Assembly (NCBI GenBank): GCA_035405645.1
Contig: DAONJL010000057.1
Coordinates: 1-5,182 of the forward strand
Origin: DAONJL01 sp035405645 [NCBI: bacterium]
GTDB taxonomy: Bacteria > JAGOBX01 > DAONJL01
Direction: 5' to 3'
DNA: 5,182 nt
In this document: piece by piece, positions 1 to 5,097 of the stretch
Layout: every line of letters begins with the position of its first letter
Position numbering within the stretch: the stretch's first letter is position 1
Notes under the pieces: generated by a model
What the model was told of the DNA's origin: nothing
What the model saw: the letters and a program-made list of their open reading frames with translations, nothing else
The model's database searches: none
Made by a program: the position numbers and the translations under genes

Positions 1-35
1 TATTCTGCACTCTGCTCTAAAAAAAGGACTTTAAG

Positions 36-48
36 GACGTCTGACCCC
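36..48 (-). repeat. GGGGWCAGRCGTC motif, left copy (inverted)
   Basis: Read on the minus strand this is GGGGTCAGACGTC. It matches GGGGACAGGCGTC on the plus strand at 4662-4674 at 11 of 13 positions, so the two copies form an imperfect inverted pair flanking the two-gene operon. Short GGGG(T/A)CAG motifs of this kind are, from general knowledge, often found scattered in genomes near REP-type elements. No transposase is present here, so the link to mobility is inference. Confidence 0.35.
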
Positions 49-81
49 ATGCACAGACTACACAACAAAAAAATTTTTTTC

Positions 82-110
82 TTGATAAATAGCAAATTAG
101 ATTTAATAAT
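82..110 (+). promoter_or_regulatory. Possible sigma70-type promoter of the operon
   Basis: TTGATA (82-87) and AATAAT (105-110) each match the -35 and -10 consensus at five of six positions with a 17-nt spacer. Transcription would begin near 117 and run through the leader into the receptor gene. In DNA this AT-rich such matches arise easily by chance, so this is a candidate only. No operator palindrome or Fur-like box was recognised next to it. Confidence 0.3.
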
Positions 111-227
111 AATTTTAATAATGAAAAAAAGGGAAAAAATATTCAAGTGATTTTTTCTATTTTCAATTCCACATCAAAATCAAAATAATTTTTTCAATTT
201 TCATTCTATAAATAATTCCATTAAAAA

Positions 228-237
228 AAGGAGGTGA
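228..237 (+). promoter_or_regulatory. Near-perfect SD sequence with no ATG behind it
   Basis: AAGGAGGTGA is complementary over ten bases to the usual 3' end of 16S rRNA, a better match than the SD of either large gene here. No ATG or GTG follows at normal distance. The only candidate start is TTG at 248, ten bases past the motif. It may drive a leader peptide, or act as a ribosome standby or RNA-stability site. That it binds ribosomes is inferred from sequence only. Confidence 0.5.
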
Positions 238-247
238 GATTTTTAAT

Positions 248-286
248 TTGTTTTTTTCAGGTTTATTGCCTGAAATATTTTTTTGA
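248..286 (+). CDS. Possible 12-residue leader peptide
   Basis: Starting from TTG at 248, this micro-ORF reads MFFSGLLPEIFF and ends at TGA 284-286, 26 nt before the ATG of the receptor gene. It follows a ten-base SD match at normal spacing. Its codons run through a 7-bp hairpin (255-275) and the T-run after it, so translating ribosomes would melt that hairpin, as in attenuation leaders. Four Phe among 12 residues partly reflects the T-runs and may mean nothing. No known leader peptide was recognised. It could equally be a chance reading frame in AT-rich DNA. Confidence 0.25.
   Translation: MFFSGLLPEIFF
255..284 (+). terminator. Possible leader hairpin with T-run (attenuator-like)
   Basis: TTTCAGG (255-261) pairs with CCTGAAA (269-275) around a 7-nt loop, giving a 7-bp stem with three G-C pairs. 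Seven T follow at 278-284. This has the form of a weak intrinsic terminator placed inside the leader, 28 nt before the receptor ATG. It could reduce read-through into the operon conditionally, or be the end of a small upstream transcript. The stem is weak, so it is a candidate rather than a firm call. Confidence 0.35.
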
Positions 287-300
287 AAAAATTTTTAAAA

Positions 301-307
301 AAGGAGG
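301..307 (+). promoter_or_regulatory. Ribosome binding site deciding the receptor start
   Basis: AAGGAGG lies five bases before ATG 313, at good spacing. A TTG start at 283 is possible in the same frame, but it would place this SD inside the coding region and prepend ten lysine-rich residues to an otherwise normal signal peptide. ATG 313 is therefore the better start. Confidence 0.85.
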
Positions 308-312
308 ATTGT

Positions 313-2556
313 ATGAAATTTATTTATTTTTTACTTAGCTTAATATTATTGCTTTACTTTAATTCTTTCTTATTTGCCAGTGAAGAAGATTTATTTGCAG
401 AAGAAGCATTTTTTAAAGTAGAAGAAGAAATGGCATCAGTTGCATCAAAATATGCACAAAAGATTACAGAGACCCCAGCAATATTATCAGTTTTAACAAG
501 AGAACAAATGCAGGATATGGGTTGTCGAACTCTTGCTGATGCATTAAGATATGTGCCTGGAATTGGCATTAGTGTGGATGAATTAGGTGGTTATTATAAG
601 GTTGCAATTCGTGGTGTTCGTCAATGGCCCAATGTTTTATTTTTAGTTGATGGTCAGCGTTTAAATGATTTTTATACTGGTCTTGCTTTATATGATTTAT
701 CTATTGATAATATAGAAAAGGTCGAAATCATTCGTGGACCGGGTTCATCTATTCACGGAACTGGCGGTTTTGTTGGTGTTATTAGTGTTATTACAAATCA
801 AAATATGCCAGAAGGAATAACAACAAAAGTAACAGGTGGCGAAAATAAAGAATTACGAACAAGTATAAATTGGTCAGGAAAAATAGAAGGTTGGAAAACA
901 AATTTATTTGCCGAAATATTTCAAACAGATGGTCAAAAACATCAATTATATGGTTCACCAGTTCAAGTTAATCTTAATAGTGGAAGAACACAACCACATT
1001 TACCAATAGAATATATTGGCACAGCAGATGATACACAACTTGTTGCAAATGAAAATAATAAAAGAGGAAATTTAATTAATTTTAATCAATATAGTGGAAG
1101 TGAAACAGCATTAGTAAATATAGGACAAACAATAGAAGAAAAAGAGCAAGCATTTATTGACTATAAAATGGCTAAACAGGATATGAATATAAAATTAAAA
1201 TATATTTATGATAAGAGAGGACCAAATATTGGATTAAGAGGCTGGAAAATGCCAAATACAAGTTTAGAAAGAAGCATTATTACAAGCATAATAGATAAAA
1301 CAAATAAAATAAATGATAATTTAGATGTAATTGCTAAGTTTTATTTTGACCAGCAAATGGTTAACAATAAATATCAGGTTACTGCCGATAATCCAATTGT
1401 TGGTGAAGTAACATCAGCAAATCGCGGGGAATATCAAATATTAGAATATTCAGCAAGAACTTATGGCGCAGAATTTCAAGCAAATTATGTATTAAAAAAT
1501 AATACAATTGTTTCAGGTATACAATATGAACGATTAGGATTATTTAATTATAATTTTCATAAAGAAAATAGTATAGGGTATATGGAAATATTATCACAAG
1601 AAAATCGTTCAAGAACAGTTATGGGTATATATATTCAAGATGAATTCAGACCAAATCAATTTATAGGAATAACAGCAGGTGTTCGCCATGATAAATATAG
1701 TGACTTTGGAAAGACCACTAATCCAAAAATAGGTGCAGTATATATGTTAGGTAAACATTTTAATCAAGATTATTTAAAAGGAATAGGAATAAAAATATCA
1801 TATGCAACAGCATTTAGAGCACCAACATTTCAAGAATTATATGATAAAACACAGGCAGATTTAGTATATGGAGCAATAGGTTATCCAAATTTAAAACCAG
1901 AAACAATAAAAACATACGAAGGTGCTATAGAATATGAATATAAATGGTTAAGATTAAAAGCAAATTATTACGAAAATGAGATTAAAGATCAAATAGGAGT
2001 TACACCTGGTTTACTTGGAACTGTTCAAGGTACAAGTAATCCATATTTTAATAATTCATCATTAGTTAAAACAAAGGGTTATGAATTAGAATTAAAGACA
2101 ACAAAACATACTTTACATAAGTTTTTCCCTGATATGTGGTATTGGGCAAATGTTTCAAAAGTTAGTGTTGATGCAGAAGCATTTAGTATTGGTATAACTC
2201 AGATGGCAGCAGTAAAACGACTTGAATTACCACAATGGGAATTTTCTTTTGGTATAAATACTGGTATTTCAGAATATTTAAGAGCATCAGTTAGTTATGA
2301 AAGAATCTCTGAAAGAAATAGCAATACAAGAACAACAATAGAAAGAGAAGTAAAAAGTAGATGGCGAATTCCAGAATTTGATGAGTATAATTTTCATATA
2401 TATTCAACACCAAAATTATTTAAAAATTATACAATCGGCTTAAAAGTATTTAATGCTGGTGATAAAGAAACTTATGATGATCCAACAACAATTGGTGCTC
2501 AAGAAGTTCAGCGAGAAAATAAAACTATGTTAGGTTATATTAAATATGTATTTTAA
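313..2556 (+). CDS. TonB-dependent outer membrane receptor
   Basis: This is a 747-residue outer-membrane transporter that takes up a ligand using energy passed from TonB/ExbB/ExbD, none of which is encoded here. Residues 1-22 form a signal peptide (MKF, then a long hydrophobic run, cleavage likely after LFA). The plug domain spans roughly 40-165, with family landmarks: TPAILSVLTREQM, LADALRYVPGI, AIRGV, VLFLVDGQRLND and IEKVEIIRGPGSSIHGTGG. The rest is beta-barrel, including the typical ATAFRAPTFQELY (499-510) and GYPNLKPETIKTYEGAIEY (523-541) segments, and it ends in Phe as barrel proteins do. Length is normal for the family and no frameshift is seen. No clear TonB box was identified between 23 and 40. 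The substrate cannot be told from sequence; siderophore, cobalamin and other ligands all remain possible. It is the first gene of an operon with the downstream lipoprotein. Codon endings change near the plug/barrel boundary. Confidence 0.93.
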   Translation: MKFIYFLLSLILLLYFNSFLFASEEDLFAEEAFFKVEEEMASVASKYAQKITETPAILSVLTREQMQDMGCRTLADALRYVPGIGISVDELGGYYKVAIRGVRQWPNVLFLVDGQRLNDFYTGLALYDLSIDNIEKVEIIRGPGSSIHGTGGFVGVISVITNQNMPEGITTKVTGGENKELRTSINWSGKIEGWKTNLFAEIFQTDGQKHQLYGSPVQVNLNSGRTQPHLPIEYIGTADDTQLVANENNKRGNLINFNQYSGSETALVNIGQTIEEKEQAFIDYKMAKQDMNIKLKYIYDKRGPNIGLRGWKMPNTSLERSIITSIIDKTNKINDNLDVIAKFYFDQQMVNNKYQVTADNPIVGEVTSANRGEYQILEYSARTYGAEFQANYVLKNNTIVSGIQYERLGLFNYNFHKENSIGYMEILSQENRSRTVMGIYIQDEFRPNQFIGITAGVRHDKYSDFGKTTNPKIGAVYMLGKHFNQDYLKGIGIKISYATAFRAPTFQELYDKTQADLVYGAIGYPNLKPETIKTYEGAIEYEYKWLRLKANYYENEIKDQIGVTPGLLGTVQGTSNPYFNNSSLVKTKGYELELKTTKHTLHKFFPDMWYWANVSKVSVDAEAFSIGITQMAAVKRLELPQWEFSFGINTGISEYLRASVSYERISERNSNTRTTIEREVKSRWRIPEFDEYNFHIYSTPKLFKNYTIGLKVFNAGDKETYDDPTTIGAQEVQRENKTMLGYIKYVF

Positions 2557-2566
2557 AAAAGGAGGG
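2557..2566 (+). promoter_or_regulatory. Strong SD that points to ATG 2575, not 2599
   Basis: AAAAGGAGGG directly follows the receptor stop codon (2554-2556). Its GGAGG core ends nine bases before ATG 2575, which is normal spacing, but lies 33 bases before ATG 2599. Ribosomes should therefore initiate at 2575. This matters because that reading frame meets TAA after six codons. Confidence 0.8.
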
Positions 2567-2574
2567 AAAATTTA

Positions 2575-2595
2575 ATGAGAAAGTTATTATTATAA
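2575..2595 (+). other. Apparent native start of the lipoprotein, broken by in-frame TAA
   Basis: From ATG 2575 the codons give MRKLLL and then TAA at 2593-2595. After one more codon (TTA) the same frame continues at ATG 2599 into the large lipoprotein ORF. The Arg-Lys at positions 2-3 followed by Leu residues is the charged n-region and start of the hydrophobic core that the downstream ORF lacks. With the stop read as an amino acid, the signal peptide would be 22 residues before Cys, a usual lipoprotein length. It could be a nonsense mutation (TTA to TAA is one change), a sequence error, read-through, or a six-codon upstream ORF coupled to reinitiation. TAA is the normal stop of both large genes, so codon reassignment is unlikely. 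Confidence 0.7.
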
Positions 2596-2598
2596 TTA

Positions 2599-4515
2599 AT
2601 GTCAATTCTTCTAATTTTCACCATCTGCTTTTTTATTGGTTGTGGTTCAACTGAAAAGCCAAGTTGGCAAGCCCCACCCGCAACTCCATCAACCCCTGTT
2701 TCTGTAAAAGTATTTGGTGAAGATACAACAAGTTTTAAACTTGTAAGTGGCAATGTTTTTACTGGTTCTGAAACTTATTCAATTTTTTGCGAGGAAACAG
2801 GATATACACCCAGTTGTGGTGATACGCCATTAGTTGATTATGTAATAACAGGTGGTAATATTTGTGTTTATTATTCAGGTGGTCCTGGCGCTGGCGGCGC
2901 CGCAGTTTATAGTGCTGGTAGACGATATCCAAATATTGGTATAAGAACTGGTGAAGAACCGATGATGAATTTAATTACTGATGGTATGCTTTATTATGCA
3001 AGAAAACATTATTCAAATTATGCTAATCCTATTCGAATTGCGATTCATAATGGAGGCGGAATAAATAAAGAAAAAACAATTAGTGTTGATTCTTTTAAAA
3101 GTGGTGGTGCTGTAAGTTTTGTTAAGAGCCTTTTCAGATTTGATAATTATTTAACAGTAGTTGAATTAACACCAGCAAGTTTAAAAAGATTAATTGAATA
3201 TGGTATTGCTGGAATGAGATATCGTGATAATTCTAAAACTCTATCTGAAAATGCGAATGTCTCAGATGGAAATTTTTTACATTTTAGTGGTATTTCTTTT
3301 ACATATACAAGAGGTGCTTCAAGTATTGAAGATAATGCATATTATTATGATGCTACGAATAATATTATAACAAATAATGGTTCAAGGGTAGTAGATTTAT
3401 ATTTATGGAATATACCATCTTATGATACTGTAAATGACCCTTATGATTCTAATTTAGCGAATGCCTTAAATCATCCAGAAGATTCAATACCTCTTGTATT
3501 AAATGGTCAATTAGTGCCAGAGTATGCTGATACTAAAATTTATGCTATTGCAGTTAATTTTTTAATGATTACTGAAAAAGCCGCGGCTGCTGCAGCAGAA
3601 ATAACTGAGGATAAAATTAAATATGTTAGTTCAACTATTAGGCCAAATGAAGCCTTAGAAGAAATATTAACTGATACTGAACATTATACACTATATCATA
3701 GATTACAGGGAAGAATAAAAGCAGTTATGGGAGGAGTAAGTGCATCAAATGTTTCAGCTGAAATATCATTAAGTCATCCAACATATATTAAAACAAATGA
3801 TACATTTTCAATCACTATTATTGACCCTGACTTGAATACTATTTCATCAATAAAAGAATTTTATCTTAGTGCTGTTTCAATTGCAAATGTTTCTAAAAAT
3901 GATATTGAAAATATTGCAATTTTTGAGAATTCTGAAAATGTAAAGAATTTTAGTGGAAGCATTTTAGTAGATACAAATTCATCATCAAATCAAGTAAATA
4001 ATCAAAAATTATTTGCAGAAGATGGTGATACAATTGTTATTGCATATCAAGATCCATATTATGTAAATGACAAAAAATTTATAACGAGAAGAGTTATAAA
4101 TGGTTCAATCGCAACAATTAGTTTAAAACAAGATACAAATGCTACAAGTTTAGGTTCGATTTTAACTGATGCATATTATATAAACTTAACTGATACTTCC
4201 TGGTCAGGTGATACATTACAAATATTATTAACTGATGCTGACCAGAATCAGGATATAACTGCCTCAGAAACAATAACAGTTATCATAACAGTTATCCGAA
4301 GCGATACAACAACAATATTTGATACTGTGGTATTAGAACTTACAGAAAATGGTATTAATAATTCAACATTTATTGGCACAGTCAATATGGTAGATACAAC
4401 AACTTTTGATTCAACAAATAATACAATTGAAGCTACAAAAAACTATAAGATTAGAATATATTATAAAGATCCAGATTCAATTGAAGAACTTATAACTGAG
4501 ATATTAGTTATTTAA
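2599..4515 (+). CDS. Predicted lipoprotein with UshA C-terminal-like domain and Ig-like repeats
   Basis: This 638-residue ORF is called from ATG 2599, the first open start, but its true start is probably ATG 2575 upstream of an in-frame TAA. Residues 1-14 are a hydrophobic signal core ending FFIG before Cys15, a lipobox-like site, so the product is likely lipid-anchored. A Pro/Thr-rich linker (about 20-35) follows. Residues about 112-340 resemble the C-terminal, substrate-binding domain of UshA-type 5'-nucleotidases: NLITDGML, IAIHNGGGI, YLTVVELTPASLKRLIEYG, NFLHFSGISFTYT and IYAIAVNFL. The N-terminal metallophosphatase domain of that family, which holds the metal ligands, is absent, and an Ala tract (328-333) stands where a GGDGY-like motif is usual. 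Residues about 385-638 hold two beta-rich repeats with acidic turns (DPDLN, DADQNQD), like bacterial and archaeal surface or S-layer repeats. It probably binds a ligand rather than hydrolysing one, perhaps as partner of the adjacent receptor. C64, C73 and C89 could form disulfides. Confidence 0.75.
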   Translation: MSILLIFTICFFIGCGSTEKPSWQAPPATPSTPVSVKVFGEDTTSFKLVSGNVFTGSETYSIFCEETGYTPSCGDTPLVDYVITGGNICVYYSGGPGAGGAAVYSAGRRYPNIGIRTGEEPMMNLITDGMLYYARKHYSNYANPIRIAIHNGGGINKEKTISVDSFKSGGAVSFVKSLFRFDNYLTVVELTPASLKRLIEYGIAGMRYRDNSKTLSENANVSDGNFLHFSGISFTYTRGASSIEDNAYYYDATNNIITNNGSRVVDLYLWNIPSYDTVNDPYDSNLANALNHPEDSIPLVLNGQLVPEYADTKIYAIAVNFLMITEKAAAAAAEITEDKIKYVSSTIRPNEALEEILTDTEHYTLYHRLQGRIKAVMGGVSASNVSAEISLSHPTYIKTNDTFSITIIDPDLNTISSIKEFYLSAVSIANVSKNDIENIAIFENSENVKNFSGSILVDTNSSSNQVNNQKLFAEDGDTIVIAYQDPYYVNDKKFITRRVINGSIATISLKQDTNATSLGSILTDAYYINLTDTSWSGDTLQILLTDADQNQDITASETITVIITVIRSDTTTIFDTVVLELTENGINNSTFIGTVNMVDTTTFDSTNNTIEATKNYKIRIYYKDPDSIEELITEILVI

Positions 4516-4566
4516 TTAAGCATCATTGTTCTAAAGTTGTAAATTAAAGTTTGAATTATAGTTAAA
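4516..4566 (+). other. 3' untranslated segment before the terminator
   Basis: This short AT-rich stretch separates the lipoprotein stop codon from the terminator stem. It shows no further reading frame or SD, so the operon ends with the lipoprotein gene. Confidence 0.6.
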
Positions 4567-4596
4567 GGCAGTCGTTCAAAAGCGACTGCCTTTTTT
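4567..4596 (+). terminator. Strong intrinsic terminator of the operon
   Basis: GGCAGTCGTT (4567-4576) pairs with AGCGACTGCC (4581-4590) in a 10-bp stem with one G-T pair and a CAAA loop, followed by six T at 4591-4596. A-rich bases before the stem could extend pairing with the T-run, so it may also work weakly for a transcript arriving from the right on the minus strand. It is 51 nt past the lipoprotein stop and marks the end of the receptor-lipoprotein transcript. Confidence 0.92.
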
Positions 4597-4634
4597 ATTT
4601 TTTGTAATTATTTTGCATTATTATTATTGGAGAC

Positions 4635-4666
4635 GATTATTGTGGATTCTTTGGGATTATTGGGGA
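4635..4666 (+). repeat. Short direct repeat GATTATTGKGGA, two copies
   Basis: GATTATTGTGGA (4635-4646) recurs as GATTATTGGGGA (4655-4666), matching at 11 of 12 positions with a 20-bp period. The second copy runs into the GGGGACAGGCGTC motif. Function unknown. Confidence 0.5.
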
Positions 4667-4674
4667 CAGGCGTC
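4662..4674 (+). repeat. GGGGWCAGRCGTC motif, right copy
   Basis: GGGGACAGGCGTC is the inverted counterpart of the motif at 36-48 (11 of 13 positions). It is notably GC-rich against its surroundings. It may be the end of a small palindromic or REP-like element, but no second half or transposase is visible nearby. Confidence 0.35.
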
Positions 4675-4688
4675 ATCACATCATCACA
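4673..4688 (+). repeat. Tandem 8-bp repeat TCATCACA x2
   Basis: TCATCACA occurs twice without a gap, directly overlapping the end of the GGGGACAGGCGTC motif. It is too short to assign a role. Confidence 0.5.
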
Positions 4689-4778
4689 AATTGAATAATT
4701 ATAAGTCTATTTAATATGTTTTTTAAAAATTTAGTATAATTTTATAATAAAGTTTTTTTTATTACACTAATAATAATA

Positions 4779-4863
4779 CCACGAATAAGAAATAAGCCAC
4801 GAATTTACACGAATTAACACGAATTTATACAAATAAAAAAAATAAGACGAATAAGGTTAATGA
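4779..4863 (+). repeat. 85-bp direct repeat, copy 1 (CACGAATT family)
   Basis: This stretch is identical base for base to 5098-5182, 319 bp downstream. Its core is a tandem array of a 10-bp unit: CACGAATTTA (4798), CACGAATTAA (4808), CACGAATTTA (4818) and a decayed TACAAATAAA (4828). Similarity extends left to CACTAATAATA (4765-4775), also present at 5045-5055 but with a longer gap before the repeat. Such CACGAATT arrays appear, from general knowledge, as dispersed intergenic repeats in some uncultivated bacteria. It encodes nothing visible and lacks terminal inverted repeats. Confidence 0.9.
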
Positions 4864-4931
4864 TACAAATAAGATAAATAACACAAATTATTTTGCCATC
4901 TACTAAAACTACTCTGCACTAAAATAAATTT

Positions 4932-4955
4932 AACCCGCTTTGGGGGTGTTTTTTT
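4932..4955 (+). terminator. Weak hairpin 1 with T-run
   Basis: ACCC (4933-4936) can pair with GGGT (4944-4947), followed after one base by seven T at 4949-4955. The stem is only about four pairs, but the layout matches a weak terminator, and it resembles hairpin 3 in sequence (TTAACC, then CTTYG, then GG and a T-run). Confidence 0.3.
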
Positions 4956-4968
4956 GAAGGGTTTTCTT

Positions 4969-4990
4969 ACCGCAGGTTAACACCTGCGGT
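4969..4990. other. Hairpin 2, 9-bp perfect stem
   Basis: ACCGCAGGT (4969-4977) pairs exactly with ACCTGCGGT (4982-4990) around a TAAC loop. The stem is GC-rich in a very AT-rich region, so it should be stable as RNA. No T-run follows, so it is not a typical terminator. It may be a structural part of a small RNA or a palindromic repeat unit. Confidence 0.65.
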
Positions 4991-5001
4991 TAATTGAAAT
5001 T

Positions 5002-5025
5002 TAACCACTTCGTGGTTATCTTTTT
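5002..5025 (+). terminator. Hairpin 3 with T-run, terminator-like
   Basis: TAACCAC (5002-5008) pairs with GTGGTTA (5012-5018) around a TTC loop, and TCTTTTT follows at 5019-5025. It could end a short transcript that includes hairpins 1 and 2. With no gene upstream other than the already terminated operon, its target would be a small RNA or read-through transcript. Confidence 0.45.
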
Positions 5026-5097
5026 GCAAATATTTCTGGTTTGCCACTAATAATATTAAATAACATAAATAGCACGAATAAATAGGGAATAATAGTG

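Larger units (their letters stand above)
1..312. other. Non-coding upstream and 5' leader region
   Basis: No convincing gene lies in this stretch. It is extremely AT-rich with many A and T runs. From left to right it holds a GACGTCTGACCCC motif near the edge, a possible promoter around 82-110, an SD-like AAGGAGGTGA at 228-237, a short hairpin at 255-275, and the SD of the receptor gene at 301-307. If the promoter call is right, the transcript has an untranslated leader of roughly 190 nt, long enough for leader-based control. The gene to the left of the window is not visible. Confidence 0.7.

Noticed and set aside
283-312. TTG 283 as start of the receptor
   Set aside because: It would place the clear SD (301-307) inside the gene and has no SD of its own; ATG 313 gives a normal signal peptide.
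354-569. Minus-strand 71-codon reading frame
   Set aside because: It lies antisense to the signal peptide and plug of the receptor, has no SD of its own and no recognisable protein features.
2593-2595. TAA reassigned to an amino acid in this organism
   Set aside because: TAA ends both large genes and no other internal TAA is tolerated in either, so the genetic code looks standard.
2553-2753. Minus-strand 66-codon reading frame
   Set aside because: It is antisense to the gene junction and lipoprotein start. It follows the codon pattern of the opposite strand and has no SD.
4-4920. TCTGCACT shared at 4-11 and 4913-4920
   Set aside because: An eight-base match without extended similarity is expected by chance over this length.
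4928-5018. Integron attC recombination site
   Set aside because: RYYYAAC-like strings occur (ATTTAAC at 4928 and 4999), but no matching GTTRRRY core was found and no cassette gene or integrase is present.
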